A stretch of 44,474 bases of DNA, from contig NZ_MKTH01000030.1 in NCBI RefSeq assembly GCF_001898175.1, forward strand, positions 1-44,474, written 5' to 3'. The notes beneath the pieces were generated by a model. That model had not been told where the DNA came from and did not search any database. It saw nothing but the letters and a program-made list of their open reading frames with translations. The stretch is from Cellulomonas sp. 73-92. Lineage in GTDB: Bacteria > Actinomycetota > Actinomycetes > Actinomycetales > Cellulomonadaceae. This document shows positions 8,440-15,982 of this stretch, one piece after another (the first letter of the stretch is position 1; every line of letters begins with the position of its first letter). Made by a program: the position numbers and the translations under genes.

Positions 8440-8480
8440 CAGGATCATGGCTAGGATCCTAGCAAGATCCTGGGTACGAT
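8440..8480. promoter_or_regulatory. Nested palindrome operator and leaderless promoter of the TA operon
   Basis: CTAGGATCCTAG at 8451-8462 is a perfect 12-bp palindrome. It is flanked almost concentrically by CAGGATC (8440-8446) and GATCCTG (8466-8472). TACGAT at 8475-8480 fits a -10 element and lies seven bases before the GTG at 8488, the spacing expected for a leaderless transcript. The palindrome covers the -35 area, so a bound antitoxin could block transcription in both directions. Confidence 0.55.
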
Positions 8481-8487
8481 CTCAACC

Positions 8488-8952
8488 GTGAGGGCCACCG
8501 TGGACATGATCTACCAAGCATCCGACCTTGCGACCCGCAGGCGGGAGTTCATCAACGCGGCGCGTGACGGTCGAGCCCACCTACGCGACACCGACGGGAC
8601 GGAACTGGTCGCTCTCCGAGCGGGTGAACTTGAGGTGCTCGACGGCCTAGCGTTCTGGTCCGGTCAGCACCGCCGTCTCGAGCGTCTTCTCCGCGACGTC
8701 GAGGCTCCGAACGTTGAACAACTGGGCGACCTTGCGTGGCTTCGTGTGTTCGACCGTGACGATCTCGTGGCGTTCGTTGAGGAGCTCTATGAGTGCTTGA
8801 TTGCTGCGACTGCCGATCGCAATCTTGCAGTGCTGCTCGAAGCGGTGGACGCTTGGCGTGCTACTGCGCAGCAGTTGGAGGATCCGCTTCGGCGAAGCGT
8901 GCTACTCGCGCGGCATGACCCATCGGACTTTGTCGATGCCGGACGGCCATGA
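8488..8952 (+). CDS. Phd/YefM-like antitoxin of a type II toxin-antitoxin pair
   Basis: 154 residues from GTG 8488. No Shine-Dalgarno sequence is present, but a -10-like TACGAT lies seven bases upstream, which supports a leaderless start; ATG 8506 is the alternative. The N-terminal 45 residues (MIYQASDLATRRREFINAAR, then RAHLRDTDGTELVALRAGEL) follow the Phd/prevent-host-death fold, which binds operator DNA and autorepresses. The remaining 100 residues are alpha-helical and probably wrap the toxin. The family is common in actinobacteria next to small RelE-like proteins. The nested palindrome upstream is the likely autoregulatory operator. The toxin gene begins 13 bases after the stop. The assignment rests on fold pattern plus gene pairing; no close homologue was compared. 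Confidence 0.68.
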   Translation: MRATVDMIYQASDLATRRREFINAARDGRAHLRDTDGTELVALRAGELEVLDGLAFWSGQHRRLERLLRDVEAPNVEQLGDLAWLRVFDRDDLVAFVEELYECLIAATADRNLAVLLEAVDAWRATAQQLEDPLRRSVLLARHDPSDFVDAGRP

Positions 8953-8965
8953 GTAGCCTTCAGCG

Positions 8966-9358
8966 GTGAGTCCTCCGACAAGCGCGTATCAGCCTCTTGG
9001 GCCCGCGCGCAGGCCTGGTGTCAAACCTGACGTACCACCGAGCTACCGGGTGCTCGTTCACCGCAAGTTTGCTGACAAGTACTCTCAAATCGTTGAACGC
9101 GTCGGACTGGAAGCGGCTCAAGCACTTTGGGACCATCTAGCATCTTCGCCCGGTGCGCCGCCTGCGCTCGGGTCCACATGCATCTTGCGCGGCAAGGCGG
9201 GGCTGCCGCATGGTCCCGGTTGGTCTCGAACCGTCCACTACGAACTGTCGAGCATGGCGCGAGTAAACTACCAATTCCATGATTCCTTCAGAACGTCGGA
9301 ATCGTCTGACGCGCATCGCGTCGTGGCAATCCTGACGATCGACTACTCTAGCCACTAG
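8966..9358 (+). CDS. RelE/ParE-like toxin partner
   Basis: 130 residues from GTG 8966, 13 bases after the antitoxin stop; no alternative start exists before the conserved part. The core begins YRVLVHRKFADKYSQIVERV and has GLEAAQALWDHLASSPG, a short GSTCILRGKAG strand pair, then WSRTVHYELSSMARVNYQF and a terminal VVAILTIDYSSH. The beta-sheet order and basic residues (R and K in ILRGKAG, R in WSRTVHYE) fit RelE/ParE-superfamily toxins, which cleave mRNA on the ribosome or poison gyrase. Which activity applies here cannot be told. The first 25 residues are Pro-rich and probably disordered. Together with the gene before it, it probably stabilises the conjugative element (addiction). Confidence 0.62.
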   Translation: MSPPTSAYQPLGPARRPGVKPDVPPSYRVLVHRKFADKYSQIVERVGLEAAQALWDHLASSPGAPPALGSTCILRGKAGLPHGPGWSRTVHYELSSMARVNYQFHDSFRTSESSDAHRVVAILTIDYSSH

Positions 9359-9420
9359 TCGCCGAATTTGCTCTGTGAGCCCTCGCAACCTGTGCGACAG
9401 ATCTATTCGCCACGCACCTT

Positions 9421-9792
9421 TTAGTTGCCCCGGTGGTTTCCGGGGCGGCACCCCGTGCGCGCGACCCAGTCATTGAGTCGTTCGCGGGCGGCGGCGAAGC
9501 GTTCATGCCATTGCAGCGGGGCGTCGGCGGACGAGGTGGTGGCGAAAGAGCCCTGCCACGCGAGGTGGAGTGCAGAGAGTTCTTCGATGAGCTCGGGGTG
9601 GCGGGTCCAGCAGTCGGGTACGACGCGGTGGTCGAGCCGGTAGCGGTCGACAAGCCAAATGACCCAGAGGTCGAGCTCTTCGATGAGGAGCTCGGTGTCG
9701 TCTGGAGTCTGGGCGCCCCAGGCGAAGACGATGGGTGGCTCGCCCGGCTGGTCCAGCTGCGGGGGCGGGTAGAAGGGGTCGTGTCTGGTCAT
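9421..9792 (-). CDS. DUF4913-like conjugative-element protein
   Basis: 123 residues from ATG 9792, 11 bases downstream of the relaxase stop, so translated from the relaxase transcript. It starts with a Pro-rich segment (DPFYPPPQLDQPGEPPIVFAW), then two helical segments rich in Trp/Leu/Glu (ELLIEELDLWVIWLVDRYRL and WTRHPELIEELSALHLAWQG), and ends WVARTGCRPGNHRGN. The pattern of a Trp-rich helix followed by W-x-x-HPE resembles small DUF4913-type proteins that accompany relaxases in actinobacterial elements. Function is unknown; an accessory role in relaxosome formation is possible but not shown by the sequence. The terminal codons overlap a GC-rich hairpin (9427-9446). Confidence 0.55.
   Translation of the reverse strand: MTRHDPFYPPPQLDQPGEPPIVFAWGAQTPDDTELLIEELDLWVIWLVDRYRLDHRVVPDCWTRHPELIEELSALHLAWQGSFATTSSADAPLQWHERFAAARERLNDWVARTGCRPGNHRGN
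9427..9446. terminator. GC-rich hairpin at the end of the relaxase operon
   Basis: GCCCCGG at 9427-9433 pairs perfectly with CCGGGGC at 9440-9446 across a six-base loop. It overlaps the last codons of the DUF4913-like gene and follows the toxin gene on the other strand by 68 bases. There is no clear T-run, so it is a candidate bidirectional terminator only. Confidence 0.4.
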
Positions 9793-9803
9793 GGCGGTGT
9801 GTC

Positions 9804-12800
9804 CTATCGGGCGATGACGTGGTCCGGCAGCGTGGCTGGGCGTGTGGCCGCGGCGGGGAGCCGGTCGTGGTGGGCGAGGGTGGTGGCGATCTCGGCGAGC
9901 CAGGCGGCGTGGGCGGCGGGGGCGGCCGGTTCGGGTCCGATGCGGTCCAGCCATCCAGGCCGGTCTTTGAGTGCGCCCGCGGTGAGCGCGGCGGTCCGGT
10001 CGTCAATGAGCTGGTTGATCTGTGCGAGGAGTACCTCGCCGTCGGGGTCTAGGCCCGCGGGGTCGTGAATGACGGGCGGTTCGTCGTCGGCGGTGTGTTC
10101 GCGCAAGTAGGTATGTGCCCGTTCGAGCAGGGTCCGCGCGAGACTTGCCCCTCGGTCCGCTTCGCCTATCAGCGATCGGAGCAACGCGTCGGCGTCTGGC
10201 GCGTTGACGCGGCTGACCTGATCAAGGGCGGCGACGAGGCGCCCTGCGTCTGAGTCGCGGCTGACTGCGGCGATAGTTGTCTCGTCGACCCCGACATTGG
10301 AGAGGCGCTGGACCCACCTGGCTTTGGCGGCGTCGGCGTAGAGGGTGCGAGCGATGGGTTCGAGCCGGCGCAGTGAAGCAGCGTCGTCTTGTCGCGCCGC
10401 GATCGTGGCGGTGGCGGACTGCTCCGCACCGGTGGTCGTCAGGACGGTGCGGAGGATGTCGTGGGCGTCGAGGGCCGCGTGCGGGTCCGGCAGGTGATCG
10501 CAGTCCGTGTCGAGCGTGTCGACAGCGACGTAGAGGTGGTTGGCGTCTCGGCCACGGCTCATGGCGACGTAAAGGTTCTCCCGGGTCATGCCGGAGTGCG
10601 CTAGGACGTGAGCGCGGTCGACGGTCATGCCCTGGGCGCGGTGGGTCGTGGTGGCGTAGGCGAGGTCGGCGTGGTCGGCGACGTAGTCCGCCGGCAGCCG
10701 CACCTGGACCTGACTGGCGGAGCCGGTGGTGCCTACGACACCCCGGCGGGCCAGTCGTGTCGCCGCCGCGATCACCGAGATCGATCCGTTGGGGTGCACC
10801 TCGGTGACGTCCCACAGGTCTCCGTTGCGGACGAATCCGCCGGGTCGGGTCAGGTGCCGGTTGTTGCGCCGGGTGACGATCCGGTCGCCGACGGCGATGG
10901 TGGCGCCGGCATGGGTGGTGATGCCGCTGGGCTGGACTAGGCCGTCTTGGACGCGGTCGTTGTGGGCGCGGGTGTTCAGGGCGGTGACGGTGGCGGTGTC
11001 GGGTGCGATCAGGACGGTGGTGTAACCGGCGGTCTGGTCCGCGCACCAGGCGACGTACGCCTCTTCGAGCATGGATTCGCCGGGGCCAGCGTGGATGCGA
11101 CCCGCCTCGTCATACAGCTCAAGGACGCGGGGGTTCCCGTCGCGCAGGGCGGTGGTGGCGGTCGCTTCCCAGGGGCGGGTGAACCGCCACAGGGTCCGCA
11201 GTCTGGCGCCGCCGGTGCGGTCGGCGAGCAGCCCGAACGCGCCCCCGGCGGCGACCGCGGACAGCTGGGAGTGGTCTCCGACGAGAAGGACCTTGGCTCC
11301 GCTGCTGGCTGCTTGCCGGGTCAGCTCGTCCAGGGCGAGGGTGCCGGCCAGGGACGCTTCGTCCACGACGAGGAGCTGTCCCGGGCGCAGGGTCCAGTGC
11401 TGTTGCTGGCGTCGATAGGCGGTCAGGGCGCTGTCGATGGTGCGCAGCCGGCCCAGGTCGCCGGGTCCCGTGTGGGCACGCAGCGCGGAGAGCTGGTCGA
11501 TGACGTCGGCGCGGCGGGCGGCCCCGGGACCCGTGGATTCGTGCAGCCACTTGGCGGTGTTCTCGCAGCTGATCCCCAGGGCCCCGGCGAGGTTGGCGGC
11601 CGCGGTGGCCGACGGAGCCAGGCCGATGACGGTGCCCCGGCCGTGGTGGCGTTCCCAGGCGGTGCGCAGCGCCGCCAGGGTGGTGGTCTTGCCCGAGCCG
11701 GCCGGCCCGACGAGCAGGTCGACAAGCCGCGCGGACCCGGCGATCGCCCGCACCGCGTCGGCCTGGTCGGCGGCGAGCCGACCACCGGCCGCGACGGGAG
11801 CGCGCAGCGCCTCATCCAGGACGGGCGCGGTCGGGGCAGTGATGTCGCGTGCGGCGTCGAGGAGTCGGGTTTCGGCGTCGAGGATGACGGTGTCGGTGAA
11901 GAGGTGTTCGTCGGGCCGGTCGAACACCGATGCCCCGCCGCGTCCGGCATACCGGCCCGCGGCGGTGAACAGGGCAGGAGCCTCGAGGCTGAGGCACCGG
12001 GTCAGTGCCGCGTCGGTGACGGCGTCCAGGAGCGCGATCCGGTCGGCCGGGGTGGCGGTGATGATGCCGCGGGTGAGCCGGGCGGTCTCGGACCACACGT
12101 TCCACCGGGTCCAGGTCGCCCGCCGTTCCCGCACCCCGTCCAGCACTCGATCCGCAAGGTTGTCGAGCACCGCGGGAGGGACCTGCTCGACGCGGATGGG
12201 CCGGGTCTTCGAACCGTGCAGGACCTGGATTGTCAGGTCGTGCGGTGACATCCCGGTGACATCTGCTGCGCGGCGCCGCCACCGGGCGACCAGATCCCGC
12301 AGGGGCGTGACGGTCTTGGTGGGTCGGGTGGCGCGGGTGACCTGCTGACGCAGTCGGGTGATCTCGATGCGGTTCGGTGCGCGTCCGTGGCCGGCGGCGA
12401 AGTCGGCGACGGCGCTGGTCATCGCTTCGTCGATCTGACTGGTCCGCTGGGAGAACGCGGCCAGCAGGTCATCGTCGACCCCGTCGAGCTCGAACCCCAA
12501 CGACCGCTGCGCACCCCGGGTCCGCCATCCCCAGGTGACAGGTAGGCGGCGGGCGACCTCGTCGACGAGGAAGACGTTGTACGCCTCGGACACCGCGACC
12601 ACGGCATGGTGCAGCGCCCGAGAGTCCACGGAGCGCCAGCCACCGTCGGGGCCTTGGACCTTGTTGGCCAGCACGACGTGGGTGTGCAGGTTCGGGTCCC
12701 CGGCACGGGAGTCCCAGTGGTCGAACGCCGCCGCGATCGCCCCACCGGTGGTCTCCTGGCGACATCCGCCGTGGCCCGTCCGCGTGTAGAGGGCACGGTC

Positions 12801-13352
12801 CTGCAGGAAGTCCATCGCCTGATCCACCGCCGCGGTGTGTGCGTCGAACACTGCCTGGCGGGTGCGGTCGTCGGCGACCGCCCACAACGTGGAGACCGAC
12901 TTCATCACCGTGAACGTCAGGTCGAACCCCGCCACGACAGGGGAGCTGTCGCGGGCCAGCTCGACCCGGGTGATCGCGTCGACCGCGGCCTGGTGCGCTT
13001 GCGGTGACATGTCCTTCGGGAGCGCCTTGACCAGCGCGGCGACGCGGTCGGCAGGGGAGCGCACGGCCGGGTAGGGGCGGCCGAGTGGTTCGCCGGTGAC
13101 CGGGTTCGTGCCGTGGGCGAAGAGCCGCGCCATACCGGTCTCGTCCACGCGAGCGCCGCCGGTCAGCTGCTGCCCGCCACCTGGCCCCAGGAGGCCGCGC
13201 AGACCTCGGCCGATCCAGCGGCCCGGTGGATTCCCGGACTCGAGGTAGTACGCCGTCACCGGCGCCGGACCGGTGCGCTGACAGTCCCCGGTTGCCACTT
13301 GTCGCAGTAGGTAGCGGTAGCCGGCACCGGCCGTCAGCCGATGCATCGTCAT
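9804..13352 (-). CDS. TrwC/MobF-type relaxase-helicase
   Basis: A 1182-residue protein that nicks oriT, stays bound to the 5' DNA end and unwinds DNA for transfer. The start MTMHRLTAGAGYRYLLRQVA (ATG 13352) matches the family N-terminus. The catalytic tyrosine is Y35 or Y36 (TAYYLESG). The metal-binding histidines are H212, H223 and H225 (FDHWD and NLHTHVV). Helicase motifs follow: Walker A VGPAGSGKTTTL near residue 550, VVDEASLAG near 660, VGDHSQLSAV, and TTHRAQGMTVDRAHV near 900. The C-terminal 250 residues are helical. The gene is complete by length and motifs. The open frame extends upstream to 14,060 but that part is Pro/Arg-rich and runs through the G-rich repeats. The DUF4913-like gene follows in the same operon. 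Origin of transfer is expected just upstream. Confidence 0.92.
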   Translation of the reverse strand: MTMHRLTAGAGYRYLLRQVATGDCQRTGPAPVTAYYLESGNPPGRWIGRGLRGLLGPGGGQQLTGGARVDETGMARLFAHGTNPVTGEPLGRPYPAVRSPADRVAALVKALPKDMSPQAHQAAVDAITRVELARDSSPVVAGFDLTFTVMKSVSTLWAVADDRTRQAVFDAHTAAVDQAMDFLQDRALYTRTGHGGCRQETTGGAIAAAFDHWDSRAGDPNLHTHVVLANKVQGPDGGWRSVDSRALHHAVVAVSEAYNVFLVDEVARRLPVTWGWRTRGAQRSLGFELDGVDDDLLAAFSQRTSQIDEAMTSAVADFAAGHGRAPNRIEITRLRQQVTRATRPTKTVTPLRDLVARWRRRAADVTGMSPHDLTIQVLHGSKTRPIRVEQVPPAVLDNLADRVLDGVRERRATWTRWNVWSETARLTRGIITATPADRIALLDAVTDAALTRCLSLEAPALFTAAGRYAGRGGASVFDRPDEHLFTDTVILDAETRLLDAARDITAPTAPVLDEALRAPVAAGGRLAADQADAVRAIAGSARLVDLLVGPAGSGKTTTLAALRTAWERHHGRGTVIGLAPSATAAANLAGALGISCENTAKWLHESTGPGAARRADVIDQLSALRAHTGPGDLGRLRTIDSALTAYRRQQQHWTLRPGQLLVVDEASLAGTLALDELTRQAASSGAKVLLVGDHSQLSAVAAGGAFGLLADRTGGARLRTLWRFTRPWEATATTALRDGNPRVLELYDEAGRIHAGPGESMLEEAYVAWCADQTAGYTTVLIAPDTATVTALNTRAHNDRVQDGLVQPSGITTHAGATIAVGDRIVTRRNNRHLTRPGGFVRNGDLWDVTEVHPNGSISVIAAATRLARRGVVGTTGSASQVQVRLPADYVADHADLAYATTTHRAQGMTVDRAHVLAHSGMTRENLYVAMSRGRDANHLYVAVDTLDTDCDHLPDPHAALDAHDILRTVLTTTGAEQSATATIAARQDDAASLRRLEPIARTLYADAAKARWVQRLSNVGVDETTIAAVSRDSDAGRLVAALDQVSRVNAPDADALLRSLIGEADRGASLARTLLERAHTYLREHTADDEPPVIHDPAGLDPDGEVLLAQINQLIDDRTAALTAGALKDRPGWLDRIGPEPAAPAAHAAWLAEIATTLAHHDRLPAAATRPATLPDHVIAR

Positions 13353-13786
13353 CACCACCGCCGACCACCACCCGCCGGCAGGCCATGAGTGCAAAGCCCC
13401 ATGCGAGCGGGTGTGCGGAACCACCGAACGACGCGACGGCCGGAGCGCCAAGCCCGGGTGCCAGAGGTGTCTAGCAGGTTGGTGGGAGGGGTGGACGGGG
13501 TGGGGCGGGGAGTTGGTGGGAGGGGTGGACGGGGTGGGGTGGGGGTTGGTGGGAGGGGTGGATTGGGGCGGGGGCAGGAGCACAGGTGCCGAGCCAGGTC
13601 GAGCTCTGGCGCGGCGCGGCGCGATCGCTACCGCGCGGACACGGGCGACCGCGACCCACCCGCCGTCGCGTGTTGCGCCACCCGCGCACACCCGCCTATG
13701 TGGGGCTTCTTGTCCACCGACTGCTGCCCAGCAGACTCCGTGACCCGAGGCCTCCGTAGGGAGGGACCCGGCGAGGGGAGGTCGCG
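13353..13786. other. Non-coding region between relaxase and divergent genes; oriT candidate
   Basis: 434 bases with no convincing gene, between the divergently read relaxase and the 13,787 gene. It contains the G-rich triple repeat described separately. MobF origins of transfer normally lie close to the relaxase start, so this is the most likely oriT site. No nic site could be assigned by eye. Confidence 0.4.
13478..13574. repeat. Three tandem G-rich repeats of 33-34 bp upstream of the relaxase
   Basis: The motif GTTGGTGGGAGGGGTGGA starts at 13478, 13512 and 13545. Units 1 and 2 continue with CGGGGTGGGG; unit 3 diverges to TTGGGGCGGGGG. The plus strand has many G-runs of three or more, so G-quadruplexes are possible. 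The repeats could be iterons for relaxosome proteins or part of the oriT. Confidence 0.75.
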
Positions 13787-14212
13787 ATGAGTGCGACGTG
13801 GTCGACAGGTGCGACCTCGGTCCTGGAGCGCGCAAACGAGGGTTGGCCGGGCGTCTGGTCGCTCCTGTTCGCTGCCGGCAAGGCCGCATTCCGGCTGTCG
13901 CTGCAGCTGCCGATCGGCGTCGGCGCCGCGCTGGCGTTCGCTGCGGCGGATACATGTGAGGCGCGCGACGAGGTCGGCTGGGAGCACCCCGACCTGCCCA
14001 TGACGGCGCTCGCTGTCGACCTCGGGCCGCTCGGGCCCCAGGTCGACCTGCCAGCGGCATGCGGCGTCGTCGCCGACCTTCTCGACGGCGCCTTGGACCG
14101 CCTTTGCGCGCTCGCGGCGACGGGTCGGACGAGCGATGAGCAACAACTCGCGCAACGGCTCGGCTGGCGGATCCGGGAGATCCGGCGCGCGGTGGTGGCG
14201 GTGCACGCGTGA
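13787..14212 (+). CDS. Unknown small protein upstream of the 14.2-kb gene
   Basis: 141 residues; not recognised. It starts at ATG 13787 with GGGGAGG seven to eight bases upstream (GAGGGGAGGTCGCG). The sequence has an N-terminal amphipathic segment (VLERANEGWPGVWSLLFAAG) and an Ala/Leu-rich stretch (FRLSLQLPIGVGAALAFAAA) that is only moderately hydrophobic. The C-terminal half is helical (VVADLLDGALDRLCALAATG, then DEQQLAQRLGWRIREIRRAV). The stop overlaps the next GTG (GTGA), so the two proteins are translationally coupled and probably act together. Position next to, and divergent from, the relaxase suggests a conserved accessory pair of the element. No catalytic motif is visible. Confidence 0.6.
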   Translation: MSATWSTGATSVLERANEGWPGVWSLLFAAGKAAFRLSLQLPIGVGAALAFAAADTCEARDEVGWEHPDLPMTALAVDLGPLGPQVDLPAACGVVADLLDGALDRLCALAATGRTSDEQQLAQRLGWRIREIRRAVVAVHA

Positions 14213-15600
14213 CCGCGACCTATGGCGACCTCGTCGGACGCGCGGGAGCAGATGTCCATGCCGGTCTGCTGCGCGTGATGCGCCGCGGGTTCGTGGATGC
14301 CAAGCAGGCGCAGAACACCGTGGGCGCGTACTACGACCTGCTCGCCGCCCTGCGAGCGCACACGTGGTGGCTGATCGACCCCGCCAGAGTCCGCAGCCAG
14401 GAGCTCATGGGGCAGAGCGGGACGCTCGACGGTGACGACCTGGATCGCGTCGCAGCCCGGTTGTTCTCCGAGCTCGGCCCGCTGACACAGCGGCCAGTCT
14501 GGTTGCCCTACCCGGACGCAGACTTCGACCACCCGTGGCGCGAGGGCGCCGCCAGGCTCGGCGCCGCGACCGACCTTCTCGCTACACACCTCGGCCCACG
14601 TGGCGAACCGCGGTCCGAGCTGGCGGCCCTTGTCCTGGATGCGGACAAACGTCGTGGGGCTGTGGCGTTCATCGCCTCCTTGATGGACGTCGCCCTCAAG
14701 GCCGATGCCGCGATTGGAGCCGCGTGCCGGCACCGCGACATTCCCTGGGACCAGGTCATCCGCTGGCTACCTGACCGGGACGTCGCCAAGAGGCTTGCGC
14801 ATCGACTGTCGGAGCTGGCCAGCTGGCACGACGACGGTCGGGGCCTGCGTGATGTCGCGACCAACCTCTACCCCGTGCGGGAAGGAGAGCCGTTGCTCGA
14901 GCTCGGCGACCGGATGCTGCGCCTGCGGCACGCCGCCTGGCAACTGGCCTCCACGGCTCCCGACTACTCCGTGATCACCCTGCACGACCTCGCGGGCCTG
15001 GGCATGGCAGCTCACATGCACACGGCGCATGCCCACGGCATCGACCTACGCTCCGACACCGGATCACGCCACCGTCTGGTCACCACCGCGTTGGCGTTCC
15101 GGCTCGTGATGGCCGACCTGCATGACTACATCGCACCGGGCCCGCCGGACCCGGGGATCCGCACAGACGTCCTCGCCGTTCGCGAGCTCCTTGCCGAGAT
15201 CGCGCCGGTGCACCGACCCTCTCTACCCCTGGCGATCTCGGACCCGAGGACCCGCGCCACCCTCTCGACCCTGCATGGGGCATGCGAGGTGCTCGGGCAG
15301 GTCGCCAGGATGAATCGGACGACCTTCGCCACCCTGGCGAGGTCTGGACAGGTCCACATCCCGACGCGTCTGTTGGGCGGAGACCTCTTGAGCGAAGACG
15401 CGATCAGCGCCGAAGCCAAGCTGGCCGGTGCTCGGCGGGTCGTGGCGCCAGTGACCCGAGTCGCGCGGACGCTGCAGGCCTACGAAGCGATCGAAGCCGC
15501 CACGGCGCACGTGTCGGCTTACACCCCCGTCGCCGTCCGCTCAGCGCACTACGACCACCCGGCTGTCTTCCGACAAACCGAATTCGAGGGACGGCCCTGA
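14209..15600 (+). CDS. Unknown 463-residue helical protein of the conjugative element
   Basis: Starts at GTG 14209, overlapping the previous stop by four bases. I do not recognise the family. The protein is almost all alpha-helical with no signal peptide or membrane segment. Its features include FVDAKQAQNTVGAYYDLLAA near residue 30, a region with RHRDIPWDQVIRWLPDRDVA near 175 that reads like a helix-turn-helix-sized segment (I-P-W-x-x-V/I), and a C-terminal part with ARRVVAPVTRVARTLQAYEA. The sequence looks intact, with strongly GC-rich third positions, so it is probably expressed. It is the last gene of the element on this side. It may be a partner of the small protein encoded before it, perhaps for DNA processing or entry exclusion, but nothing in the sequence decides this. 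Confidence 0.6.
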   Translation: MTATYGDLVGRAGADVHAGLLRVMRRGFVDAKQAQNTVGAYYDLLAALRAHTWWLIDPARVRSQELMGQSGTLDGDDLDRVAARLFSELGPLTQRPVWLPYPDADFDHPWREGAARLGAATDLLATHLGPRGEPRSELAALVLDADKRRGAVAFIASLMDVALKADAAIGAACRHRDIPWDQVIRWLPDRDVAKRLAHRLSELASWHDDGRGLRDVATNLYPVREGEPLLELGDRMLRLRHAAWQLASTAPDYSVITLHDLAGLGMAAHMHTAHAHGIDLRSDTGSRHRLVTTALAFRLVMADLHDYIAPGPPDPGIRTDVLAVRELLAEIAPVHRPSLPLAISDPRTRATLSTLHGACEVLGQVARMNRTTFATLARSGQVHIPTRLLGGDLLSEDAISAEAKLAGARRVVAPVTRVARTLQAYEAIEAATAHVSAYTPVAVRSAHYDHPAVFRQTEFEGRP

Positions 15601-15982
15601 CCAGTCGGATCTGAGCGCGACGCAGTCGGCGAATCACGGGTCACGCGCGGCGCCCGCACTAGCCCGCGACAACCCGATTCAACCGATTCCGGCGTCACCG
15701 TCCCAGTGAGCGGGACGTCGCACAGATCGGCGAGACGGCCGAATCGGTCGCCCTTGCGACCGTCATCGCGTTGCCAACCCGGCACGGGTGACAGCTGGCG
15801 GGTTTCCGATCTCACGCGGTGAGCTGTTGCGGCAGTTCGTCGAGCGGACGATTCGCCGACTGACGCAGCCGTCCCGGCAGCCCAATTGCGGAGTGCTGAG
15901 CGCGACTGGGAAGAGACATTTGGCGGGGCAGCTGCGGCTTTGTGCCTGGCCGTGCAATCGGTGCGGCTCCGAAGGCTCAGCC
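15601..15982. other. Gene-free stretch, likely right border of the conjugative element
   Basis: 382 bases between the last element gene and the IclR gene. No frame has plausible codon use on either strand. Short repeats occur (CCGATTCAACCGATTCCGG at about 15674-15692 and its partial inverse GAATCGGTCG near 15741). No tRNA gene or integrase was seen. It is the natural place for an attachment site, but none can be proven without the other end. Confidence 0.4.

Noticed and set aside
10947..12248. Long plus-strand open frame (433 codons) opposite the relaxase
   Set aside because: It is Gly/Arg-rich with no family pattern and lies antisense to the helicase motifs, typical of shadow frames in high-GC DNA.
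13478..13574. CRISPR array
   Set aside because: Only three units, directly adjoining, with no unique spacers of regular length and no cas genes.
13353..14060. N-terminal extension of the relaxase frame by about 236 residues
   Set aside because: The extension is Pro/Arg-rich, runs through the G-rich repeats and antisense to the 13,787 gene. The family N-terminus (HRLTAGAGYRYL) begins at 13352.
15601..15982. tRNA gene at the element border
   Set aside because: No cloverleaf-like arms or TTCGA-type T-loop with matching acceptor stem could be found by eye.
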